Both the position numbers and the translations under genes were made by a program. From NCBI GenBank assembly GCA_040007095.1, contig JBDTVS010000117.1, positions 62,001 to 126,000 of the forward strand: DNA of 64,000 nt, read 5' to 3'. The stretch comes from JBDTVS01 sp040007095. GTDB lineage: Bacteria > Acidobacteriota > Vicinamibacteria > Vicinamibacterales > CAVVIG01. The notes beneath the pieces were generated by a model that saw only the letters and a program-made list of their open reading frames with translations, had not been told where the DNA came from and did no database searches. Shown in pieces: positions 15,916 through 24,227 of the stretch; positions within the stretch are counted from its first letter, which is position 1; each line of letters starts with the position of its first letter.

Positions 15916-17132
15916 TGGCGATCAGCCAAACCGCCGACGAGCTGATCCCCGAGCTTCGCGGTTACCAGCAACGGCTGCTGATCGCCGGCGGCCTGGGCGC
16001 ACTGATCTCGCTCGCCGGACTGTGGAGCAACCCGACGCAGTTCTATCAGTCGTACCTGATGTCGTTCATGCTGGTGCTCGGCATCACGCTGGGTTGCCTG
16101 GCGCTCGCCATGATTCACCAGTTGTCGGGCGGCGCCTGGGGCGTGCTGATCCGGCGTCCGATCGGGGCGGCGGTGCGCGTACTGCCGGTTCTCAGCGTGC
16201 TGTTCCTGCCGATCGCGTTCGGGATGCCGCATCTCTACGAGTGGACCCACGCCGACGTCGTCGCCCGCAGCGAGGTCCTGCAACACAAGCAGCTGTATCT
16301 GAACACCCCGTTCTTTCTGGCGCGCGCCGCGGCATATTTCGTGGTCTGGAACGCGCTGTCGTACTTCCTCAACGCGTGGTCGCTCGAACAGGACAGCACC
16401 GGCGACCAGCGCATCAGCCGGCGGATGCAGATGCTGAGCGGCGGCGGCCTGGTCGCCTACGGGTTGACCATCACCTTCGCCTCGTTCGATTGGCTGATGT
16501 CGCTCGAGCCGCACTGGTTTTCAACCATCTACGGCGTCCTCATCATGGGCGGGCACGGACTTTCCGCGATGGCGTTTCTCATTATCGCCATCGTCTGGCT
16601 CAGCCGGCGGCCGCCGCTGCGCGGGCTGGTCGTGCCGGCGTACTTGCACGATCTCGGCAACCTCCTGCTCGCGTTCGTCATGCTCTGGGCGTACTTCTCC
16701 TTCTCGCAATACCTGATCATCTGGTCCGGAAACCTGCCCGAAGAGATTGCGTGGTATCTCCACCGGCTGCAGACCGGCTGGCGCGCGATCGGCCTGACGC
16801 TGGTCGTGTTTCATTTCTTCATTCCGTTCTGTCTGTTGCTGTCGCGCAGGGTCAAACGGGAGGGGCAGCTGGCCGTGCTGGTGGCCTCACTGATCCTGCT
16901 GGCGCGCCTGGTCGATCTGTTCTGGTTGATTGCGCCGGAATTCCATCGCGACGGCATCGTCGTCAGCTGGCTGGATGTGCTCCTGCCGTTGACGCTGGGA
17001 TCGATCTGGCTCGGCTGCTTCGTCTGGCAGCTGCGCGGCCGCGCCATTCTGCCGGTGCACGACCCCGAGTTCGACGAGACCATCGGCCGGCTCATCGAAC
17101 GCGGGATCGAACGGCCTTCGACGGCACATTGA
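15915..17132 (+). CDS. actF: Alternative complex III NrfD-like membrane subunit ActF
   Basis: The 405-residue polytopic protein has about ten hydrophobic segments and is a second NrfD/PsrC-like subunit, shorter than ActC. Conserved stretches include FASFDWLMSLEPHWFSTIYG and FSQYLIIWSGNLPEEIAWY. The ATG overlaps the actE TGA by one base (TGATG), with AGGAGGT 8 nt upstream. In ACIII it pairs with ActC in the membrane. Confidence 0.95.
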   Translation: MAISQTADELIPELRGYQQRLLIAGGLGALISLAGLWSNPTQFYQSYLMSFMLVLGITLGCLALAMIHQLSGGAWGVLIRRPIGAAVRVLPVLSVLFLPIAFGMPHLYEWTHADVVARSEVLQHKQLYLNTPFFLARAAAYFVVWNALSYFLNAWSLEQDSTGDQRISRRMQMLSGGGLVAYGLTITFASFDWLMSLEPHWFSTIYGVLIMGGHGLSAMAFLIIAIVWLSRRPPLRGLVVPAYLHDLGNLLLAFVMLWAYFSFSQYLIIWSGNLPEEIAWYLHRLQTGWRAIGLTLVVFHFFIPFCLLLSRRVKREGQLAVLVASLILLARLVDLFWLIAPEFHRDGIVVSWLDVLLPLTLGSIWLGCFVWQLRGRAILPVHDPEFDETIGRLIERGIERPSTAH

Positions 17133-17134
17133 AC

Positions 17135-17569
17135 ATGGCACATCCACACGAGTCGACGGTCGCGCGCGGATCGCATCCACACCCGCCCCGTCCCGATCGC
17201 CCGGACAGCGAGGTGGACGTCCGCGCGATCTTCACCTTCGGCCTCGGTCTGCTTCTCTCGGCGATTGTCATCCAGGGCATGATCTGGTTGCTGTTTCGAT
17301 CCTTCGAGGGCCGCGAGGCGACCCGCGACGTGCCGGCGTATCCGCTGGCCGCCGGGCAGGACTCGCGGCTGCCGCCCGAGCCCCGGCTGCAGACCGACCC
17401 GCGCGGCGATCTGCGCGACCTGCGGACGCACGAAGACTCAGTGCTCGGCACTTACGGCTGGGTGGACAAAGCGGCCGGCGTGGTCCGCATTCCAATCGAC
17501 GAGGCGATGAGAATCACGGCACAGCGTGGACTACCGGCGCGATCCGGGACGGGGGACGCTTCGAAGTGA
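17135..17569 (+). CDS. Small single-TM protein conserved in ACIII/oxidase clusters
   Basis: The 144-residue product lies 2 nt after actF. It has a His-rich cytoplasmic N-terminus and one transmembrane helix at about residues 31-53 (IFTFGLGLLLSAIVIQGMIW). An extracytoplasmic domain ends with LGTYGWVDKAAGVVRIPIDE. The YGWVDK...VRIPI segment recurs in small proteins encoded between act and cta genes in Acidobacteria and related phyla (from memory). It is probably an assembly or structural factor of the ACIII-caa3 supercomplex; the function is not established. Confidence 0.8.
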   Translation: MAHPHESTVARGSHPHPPRPDRPDSEVDVRAIFTFGLGLLLSAIVIQGMIWLLFRSFEGREATRDVPAYPLAAGQDSRLPPEPRLQTDPRGDLRDLRTHEDSVLGTYGWVDKAAGVVRIPIDEAMRITAQRGLPARSGTGDASK

Positions 17570-17730
17570 CGCGGCCACGACATTCAATCCAAACCTCGGC
17601 AGCCCGTGGTGAAAGTGCGTCGTCGCACCGAGGCGGGCGATGCGCCCGAATCGCCAGGCGCGACACGCGAGAATACCGGGAGTATCTGAGCGTTGAGCAA
17701 CGCCGCGAGGCGGGATGCAGCGCTCGCCGA

Positions 17731-18648
17731 ATGCAGACGGACTTTTACCACGGGCTGCCAGAGCGCGCGCGGACGATCGTACGGCTGGCGGTGGCTGGGC
17801 TGCTGGCCCTGTCCGCGCCGATGCCGGTCCGGGCGCAGATGAGTGGGGCGCCGTCCGCCGGGTACAAGCGCGAGGTGGGCATGCCCGCTTCCACCATGCC
17901 GGCGGCGCTGCGCGAAATCGGCTTCGATCAGAACATCGATCAACTGGTACCGCTTGATATCCCGTTCGCCGACGAACAAGGCCGCGTGGCGCCGCTCGGC
18001 AGCTACTTTGGCGCGCGGCCGGTGGTGCTGGCGTTCGTGTACTACGAGTGCCCGATGCTCTGCACGCAGGTGTTGAACGCCCTCGCGAGCTCGCTGAACG
18101 TCATGTCGCTCGAACCGGGGAAGGACTTCGACGTCGTGACGATCAGCTTCGACCCGCGGGAGACGCCTGCTCTGGCCGCCGCCAAGAAAAAGACGTACCT
18201 GCAGCGGTACAAGCACCCGGGCGCTGCGGCGGGGTGGCACTTTCTCACCGGCACCCAGTCGTCGATTGACCGCGCCACGAAGGCCGCCGGCTTCCGCTTC
18301 GTGTGGGACGACGGGTTGAAGCAGTTCGCGCACCCGACCGGCATCATCGTGCTGACGCCGGAAGGCCGCATCGCGCGGTATCTCTTCGGCATCGACTACG
18401 GACCCCGCGACCTGCGTCTGGCGCTGGTCGATGCGTCGGCGGGCAAGGTCGGGTCGGCGGTCGACGCCTTTCTCCTCTACTGCTATCACTACGACCCGAT
18501 GACCGGCCGATACGGCATCGCCATCATGCGTGCGATCCGGATCGCCGGCTCCGCGACCGTGATCTCGCTCGGCTTGTTCATCGGCATCATGGTTCGCCGC
18601 GAGCGCCGCGCGCATCGCGTGCGGTACGCGGTTCGGAGCAGGTCCTAA
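17731..18648 (+). CDS. sco: SCO1/SenC-type copper chaperone for cytochrome oxidase
   Basis: From ATG 17731 the product is 305 residues: a signal peptide (about 20-35, ending PVRAQ), a thioredoxin fold with the copper-binding motif YECPMLC, a downstream His in FAHPTGIIVL, and a C-terminal transmembrane anchor (about residues 270-290). This is the long, C-terminally anchored Sco form common near caa3 genes. Sco inserts or reduces copper in the CuA site of subunit II, encoded next. The frame is open back to 17566, but that region (Arg-rich, no homology pattern) looks non-coding; no convincing Shine-Dalgarno marks the start. Confidence 0.88.
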   Translation: MQTDFYHGLPERARTIVRLAVAGLLALSAPMPVRAQMSGAPSAGYKREVGMPASTMPAALREIGFDQNIDQLVPLDIPFADEQGRVAPLGSYFGARPVVLAFVYYECPMLCTQVLNALASSLNVMSLEPGKDFDVVTISFDPRETPALAAAKKKTYLQRYKHPGAAAGWHFLTGTQSSIDRATKAAGFRFVWDDGLKQFAHPTGIIVLTPEGRIARYLFGIDYGPRDLRLALVDASAGKVGSAVDAFLLYCYHYDPMTGRYGIAIMRAIRIAGSATVISLGLFIGIMVRRERRAHRVRYAVRSRS

Positions 18649-18650
18649 CC

Positions 18651-19601
18651 ATGTGGTCCGGCACTCCCCTGTTTCCGCAGCAAGCGTCGACGATGGCGGC
18701 GCGGGTCGACAACCTCTACTTTTTCCTGCTCGCCGTCTCGGTGTTCTTCTCGCTCTTGATTGCCGGCCTGATCGTGTTCTACGCGGTACGGTACCGACGA
18801 CGGTCGCCCCACGCGATCGGCACCAACATTCACGGCGGCCTGTGGCTGGAGGTGACCTGGAGCATCATCCCGCTTCTCATCTCGATGGTGATCTTCGTCT
18901 GGGGCGCGAGCGTCTTTTTCGCGATGTCCAGCCCGCCCGAAGAGACGCTGAACATCTACGTGGTCGGCAAGCAGTGGATGTGGAAGTTCCAGCACCTCGA
19001 CGGGCAACGGGAGATCAACGAGCTGCACGTACCGGTCGGCCGCTCGGTGAAGCTGATCATGACGTCCGAGGACGTCATCCACGACGTGTTCGTGCCGGCG
19101 TTCCGCGTGAAAGCGGACGTGCTGCCGGGTCGCTACACGCACCTCTGGTTTCAGGCGACCACGCCCGGCCGCTATCACCTGTTCTGCGCCGAGTACTGCG
19201 GCACGCGCCATTCCGGCATGACCGGCGAGGTCGTGGTGATGGAGCCGACCGAGTACCAGGCGTGGTTGAGCGGCGGCAGCGGAGAGGGATCGCTCGCATC
19301 GGCGGGCGAGAAGCTCTTTCAGGATCTGGCGTGCAACACCTGCCACCGGCCCGACGCCCAGGGCCGCGGCCCGGTCCTTCAGGGCCTGTTCGGCAAGACG
19401 CAAGTCCTGCTCAGCGGAGAAAGCGTCGTCGTCGACGAAGCGTACGTCCGGGAATCGATCCTGAATCCCGGCGCCAGGATCACGGCCGGCTTTCAGCCGA
19501 TCATGCCGGCGTTTCAGGGACTGGTCAGTGAAGAGCAGCTGCTGCAGCTGATCGAATATGTGAAGTCGCTGCAGACCCAGCCCCAGGGGCTGTCGAAATA
19601 G
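18651..19601 (+). CDS. ctaC: Cytochrome c oxidase subunit II, caa3 type (fused cytochrome c)
   Basis: The 316-residue product starts 2 nt after sco. Two N-terminal transmembrane helices (about 23-46 and 68-90) precede the CuA cupredoxin domain with the ligand set CAEYCGTRHSGM, plus WMWKFQH upstream. A C-terminal cytochrome c domain carries CNTCH and an axial Met in PIMPAFQG, so it is caa3 type. Electrons should enter from ActA/ActE through the fused heme to CuA and then to subunit I. Confidence 0.96.
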   Translation: MWSGTPLFPQQASTMAARVDNLYFFLLAVSVFFSLLIAGLIVFYAVRYRRRSPHAIGTNIHGGLWLEVTWSIIPLLISMVIFVWGASVFFAMSSPPEETLNIYVVGKQWMWKFQHLDGQREINELHVPVGRSVKLIMTSEDVIHDVFVPAFRVKADVLPGRYTHLWFQATTPGRYHLFCAEYCGTRHSGMTGEVVVMEPTEYQAWLSGGSGEGSLASAGEKLFQDLACNTCHRPDAQGRGPVLQGLFGKTQVLLSGESVVVDEAYVRESILNPGARITAGFQPIMPAFQGLVSEEQLLQLIEYVKSLQTQPQGLSK

Positions 19602-19616
19602 GGGCAGACTTACGCA

Positions 19617-21252
19617 GTGGTTAGTCAGAAGGCAGAAAGAAAAGTGGCTTCCAGCTTGTTACTTCCGCCGCGGCACTACTTGAACGACGGCTACGGCATC
19701 AAGTCGTGGCTCCTGACCCGCGATCACAAGCGCATCGCGCTGCTGTATCTCGCGGCGGTCACGTTCTTCTTCTTCGTCGGCGGGGCGATGGCGGTGGTGA
19801 TCCGCCTCGAGTTGGCGACGCCGGTAGGCGACCTCGTTTCGGACGAGACCTACAACAAGCTCTTCACCATGCACGGCGTGATGATGGTGTTCTTCTTCCT
19901 GATTCCCGCCATCCCGTCGGTGCTTGGCAATTTCCTCGTGCCGATCATGATTGGCGCGAAGGATTTGGCGTTCCCGAAGCTGAATCTGGCCAGCTGGTAC
20001 ATCTATATCGTCGGCGGGCTGTTCACCCTGTACGCGCTCGTCACCGGGGGCGTTGACACCGGTTGGACGTTCTATACGCCCTTCAGCACGGTGTCGTCGA
20101 CCACCAACGTGATCCCGACGGCGCTCGGTATCTTCATCACCGGGTTCTCGTCGATCCTGACCGGACTCAACTTCATCGTCACCATCCACCGCATGCGCGC
20201 ACCCGGCATGACCTGGTTCCGCATGCCGCTGTTCCTGTGGTCGACCTATGCCACGAGCCTGATCAACGTGCTCGGGACACCGGTCATCGCGATCACCGTG
20301 CTGCTGGTCGCAGCGGAACGCGTGTTCCATTTCGGATTCTTCGACCCCAAGGTCGGCGGCGATCCGGTCCTCTTCCAACATCTGTTCTGGTTCTACTCGC
20401 ATCCCGCGGTCTACATCATGGTGCTGCCGGCGATGGGGGTGATCAGCGAACTGGTCGCGGCGTTCTGCCGCAAACAGGTGTACGGGTACTCGTTCGTGGC
20501 ATTCGCGAGCATTGCGATCGCCGTCCTCGGCTTTCTGGTCTGGGGCCATCACATGTTCGTGGCCGGGGAATCGGTCTACGCGGCGATGGTGTTCTCGATT
20601 CTGAGCTTCCTGGTCGCCGTGCCGTCCGCGGTCAAGGTCTTCAACTGGACGGCGACGATGTACAAAGGCGCGATCTCGTGGCAGACGCCGATGCTGTACG
20701 CGATCGGCTTCATCGGGCTGTTCACGATCGGCGGCCTGACCGGCCTGTTTCTCGCGGCGATCGGCGTGGACGTCCACGTCACCGACACCTACTTCATCGT
20801 GGCGCACTTCCACTACATCATGGTCGGCGGCACGATCATGGGGTATCTGGGAGGCCTCCATTACTGGTGGCCGAAGATCAGCGGGCGCCTCTACAACGAG
20901 TGGCTGGCGAAGATCGCCGCGGCGATCATCTTCGTCGGCTTCAACCTCACCTTCTTTCCGCAGTTCATCGTCGGCTATCTCGGCATGCCGAGGAGATATC
21001 ACGCCTACCCGCCGGAATTTCAGCTGCTGAATGTGTTGTCGTCAGCAGGCGCATCGATTCTCGGCGTCGGCTATCTGATTCCGATGGTCTATCTGATGTG
21101 GTCGCTTCGCTACGGCCGCGTCGCCGGCAGCAATCCGTTCGGAGCGAGCGGCCTGGAGTGGACGACGACGTCGCCGCCGCCGACCGAGAACTTCTCCGAG
21201 ATTCCCACCGTGACAGAGGACGCATACACCTATCCCGTGCGGGTGGAGGGCC

Positions 21253-21263
<11 letters not shown>
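19617..21263 (+). CDS. ctaD: Cytochrome c oxidase subunit I, A2-type heme-copper oxidase
   Basis: The 548-residue, 12-helix protein has all metal ligands: the low-spin heme His in FTMHGVMM, the CuB His plus cross-linked Tyr in YSHPAVYIMVLP, the CuB His pair in WGHHMFV, and heme His in DTYFIVAHFHYIMVGG. The helix VI sequence is YSHPAVY rather than HPEVY. This is the hallmark of A2-type oxidases, where a Tyr-Ser pair replaces the glutamate at the end of the D proton channel. The start is GTG at 19617, 15 nt after ctaC. It reduces oxygen to water while pumping protons. Confidence 0.97.
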
Positions 21264-21918
<655 letters not shown>

Positions 21919-21921
21919 CCA

Positions 21922-22215
21922 ATGAGCGATCACATACTCCCGAAGCGCACGTACTACACGATCTACGCGATTCTGCTCCTGTGCACCTATCTCACCTGGC
22001 AGGTCGCGTTCTTCGACCTCGGGGCCCTGAACACGGTGGCGGCCCTCGCCATCGCGGTCTTCAAGGCCGCGATCGTGGTGCTGTTCTTCATGCACGTGAA
22101 GTACAGTACGAGGCTCACCTGGATCGTCGTGGTGGGCAGTGTCTTCTGGCTGGGTATTCTCCTCGCCCTGACCTTCAACGACTATCTGACGCGCGGCTGG
22201 CGGACCTATGGATAG
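21922..22215 (+). CDS. ctaF: Cytochrome c oxidase subunit IV family protein
   Basis: The 97-residue protein has three transmembrane helices and the conserved VFKAAIVVLFFMHVKYSTRL stretch of the bacterial subunit IV (CtaF/CyoD-like) family. It is the last gene of the continuous act-sco-cta run, with no gap over 30 nt between neighbours except the repeat before actE. A small GGCC-TTTTT-GGCC hairpin (22292-22304) lies downstream and could help end the transcript, though it also falls in a possible tiny ORF. Confidence 0.93.
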   Translation: MSDHILPKRTYYTIYAILLLCTYLTWQVAFFDLGALNTVAALAIAVFKAAIVVLFFMHVKYSTRLTWIVVVGSVFWLGILLALTFNDYLTRGWRTYG

Positions 22216-22273
22216 CGGTGTCATACTCACCTCGCCGTGGTGACAGAAGCCAGCGTCCGACGATCTGCTGGAC

Positions 22274-22348
22274 ATGAGAGCGAAGAAGTGCGGCCTTTTT
22301 GGCCTGTCAATTCTGGCTGTGTGTTCAGTAGCCTGCTCGCATAGCTAG
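22274..22348 (+). CDS. Possible 24-residue lipopeptide ORF
   Basis: ATG to TAG encodes MRAKKCGLFGLSILAVCSVA then CSHS. It has a basic start, a hydrophobic core and a terminal Ala-Cys resembling a lipobox, like entericidin-type tiny lipoproteins. It sits alone between ctaF and the histidine kinase. There is no good Shine-Dalgarno, so it may be chance. Confidence 0.25.
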   Translation: MRAKKCGLFGLSILAVCSVACSHS

Positions 22349-22361
22349 AGAGATCCGCGCA

Positions 22362-23972
22362 GTGGAAAGCGCCGACAAACCAACCCCAGCGACGCTCGAG
22401 GAGGCCGTCTCGGTAGCCGAGCACCGCGCCTTTCTCGAAAAGGCGCAGGAGGTTGCCCACGTCGGCAGTTGGGTCGCGGAGTTCGATGGATCCAATCGCT
22501 TGAGCTGGTCGGCCGAGCTGTACCGAATCTTCGGTATCGCGGTCGGCGATTTTCAGGGCACCTCTCAGGCGTTCCAGGCGTTCGTCCACCCCGACGACGT
22601 CGAGATGTTGCGGGCGGCGAGCCGCGCCGCCATCGAGGACGGCCAGCCCTACGACGTCGAACACCGCATCATTACCGGCAAGGGCGTCACCCGGTGGGTG
22701 CACGAAAAAGCCGATGTCGTCCGGGACGCCGCCAACCGGCCGATCCGGATGATCGGCACGGCGCAGGACATCACCGACCGCCGTCAGCTCGAGCTGCAGC
22801 TGCGCCACTCGCAGAAAATGGAAGCGATCGGTCGACTCGCCGGCGGGGTTGCGCACGACTTCAACAACGCGCTCACGTTGATCGTCGGCTATACGGAACT
22901 GGCTCTGGCCTCGCTCGCACACGATCATCCGGCGCGCTCCGACGTGGAGGAGATCCGCCGCGCCGCTGCGCGCGCGGAATCAGTGACGCGCCAGTTGCTG
23001 GCGTTCAGCCGCCGCGAGGCGATCGCGCTCAAAACGCTCGAGCTCAATACCGTCGTCACCGGGCTGGGGCAGCTGCTCGAGCACGCCCTCGGGGACAGCG
23101 TGTTGTTCCACGCCACGCTGGCGCCGACCTTGCCGTTGATCAGGGCGGACCTCGGGCAGCTCGAACAGGCGATCGTCAACCTGTCGGCGAATGCGCGCGA
23201 CGCGATGCCCGACGGGGGCGAGCTAGTCATTCGGACGGCGGTCGAAGACGTGGACGAGGCGTTTGCGCGCACGCACGAGCCGATGCCGGTCGGCCGTTTC
23301 GTCGTCCTCTCGGTGGCGGACACCGGCCACGGCTTCGACCGTGAGACGCAGGCGCGAATCTTCGAGCCGTTCTTTACGACAAAGGCGGTCGGCAAGGGGA
23401 CCGGGCTGGGCCTCGCGATGGTCTACAGCTCCGTCAAGCAGAGCGGTGGGTTCATCTTCGTGGAGAGCGAAGTCGGCCGCGGCACGACGTTCCGGCTGTA
23501 CTTTCCCGCAGTCTCCGTGCCGGACGAGGTCAAGGCCCCGCCGCCAAATCGTGAGGAGCCGGTTGAAGCGGCCACGGTGATGGTGGTCGAGGACGAGGCG
23601 TCGATTCTGAATCTGGTCACCGCATCGCTCCGCCCCGAGGGATACCACCTCTTACGGGCCTCGTCCGGGCAGGATGCGTTGAATCTGGTTGCGGCGTCCG
23701 AGCGTCCCCTGGACCTGCTGCTGACCGATGCCCGGATGCCCAACATGGGCGGCGTCGACCTCGCCCGCCGGCTGATGGCGTTGTATCCGAACCTTGCGGT
23801 CATCCTGATGTCCGGCCACAGCACCGAGGACATTACGGTCTTTGCCGGCCCCGACAATCTCGTCGCCTCACTTCAGAAGCCGTTTACGCCGTCGGTGCTG
23901 CGAGCCAAGGTCCGCACCACCTTGAATCAGCGCCGGCGCAGGGTCAGGAAGGAACCCGAGCCGGACGAATAG
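22362..23972 (+). CDS. Hybrid PAS histidine kinase with C-terminal receiver domain
   Basis: The 536-residue cytoplasmic protein starts with GTG. A PAS/PAC domain (about residues 30-140) is followed by HisKA with the phospho-accepting His165 in GGVAHDFNNALTLI. HATPase_c (about 265-385) has the N box NLSANARDAMPDGG and the G boxes VADTGHGFD and GKGTGLGL. A receiver domain (about 405-525) has Asp456 in LLLTDARMP. There are no transmembrane segments, so it senses an internal signal via PAS. No response regulator gene is adjacent. Its place right after the respiratory cluster suggests, but does not prove, a redox or oxygen-linked role. Confidence 0.92.
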   Translation: MESADKPTPATLEEAVSVAEHRAFLEKAQEVAHVGSWVAEFDGSNRLSWSAELYRIFGIAVGDFQGTSQAFQAFVHPDDVEMLRAASRAAIEDGQPYDVEHRIITGKGVTRWVHEKADVVRDAANRPIRMIGTAQDITDRRQLELQLRHSQKMEAIGRLAGGVAHDFNNALTLIVGYTELALASLAHDHPARSDVEEIRRAAARAESVTRQLLAFSRREAIALKTLELNTVVTGLGQLLEHALGDSVLFHATLAPTLPLIRADLGQLEQAIVNLSANARDAMPDGGELVIRTAVEDVDEAFARTHEPMPVGRFVVLSVADTGHGFDRETQARIFEPFFTTKAVGKGTGLGLAMVYSSVKQSGGFIFVESEVGRGTTFRLYFPAVSVPDEVKAPPPNREEPVEAATVMVVEDEASILNLVTASLRPEGYHLLRASSGQDALNLVAASERPLDLLLTDARMPNMGGVDLARRLMALYPNLAVILMSGHSTEDITVFAGPDNLVASLQKPFTPSVLRAKVRTTLNQRRRRVRKEPEPDE

Positions 23973-24114
23973 CAGCGGTCCACGTGGCGGCAACCTGAAC
24001 TCGCTCTCCTTACTGAGTTCTGACCTTCGTGTATTTCAGCTCGGGCTGCGTTCTTGGCAGAGCGCTTTTTTGCCGGTGTGTCGTCATGCGCCGCTCAAAT
24101 GAACACGGAGCTTT

Positions 24115-24142
24115 GAACCACACTTTGTGCTCTTTGTGGTTC
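24115..24142. repeat. Dispersed repeat, family A (hairpin copy)
   Basis: GAACCACA (24115-24122) and TGTGGTTC (24135-24142) are perfect inverted arms around a 12-nt Thr/Gly-type TTTGTG-rich loop. It belongs to the ACCACAAAG/CACGAAG family seen at many gaps in this window. Confidence 0.7.
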
Positions 24143-24178
24143 GACTCGACCGGCGACAGCGTTGTCAATCCTGCTCTT

Positions 24179-24227
24179 AGGACCCTGGCGGAAATCAGGC
24201 TGCCAGCTTAATTCCCGCCAGGGTCCT
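24179..24227. terminator. Perfect 13-bp inverted repeat between convergent genes
   Basis: AGGACCCTGGCGG (24179-24191) is the exact reverse complement of CCGCCAGGGTCCT (24215-24227). One mismatch and three more pairs lie inside, and the loop is short. It lies between the converging kinase and spermidine synthase genes and touches the latter's stop codon. There is no T tract, so a bidirectional or Rho-assisted terminator is inferred. Confidence 0.55.

Noticed and set aside
24057..24074. GGCA...TGCC hairpin with a T6 run as kinase terminator
   Set aside because: The stem is only 4 bp and the T run lies inside the loop, so it is not a convincing intrinsic terminator.
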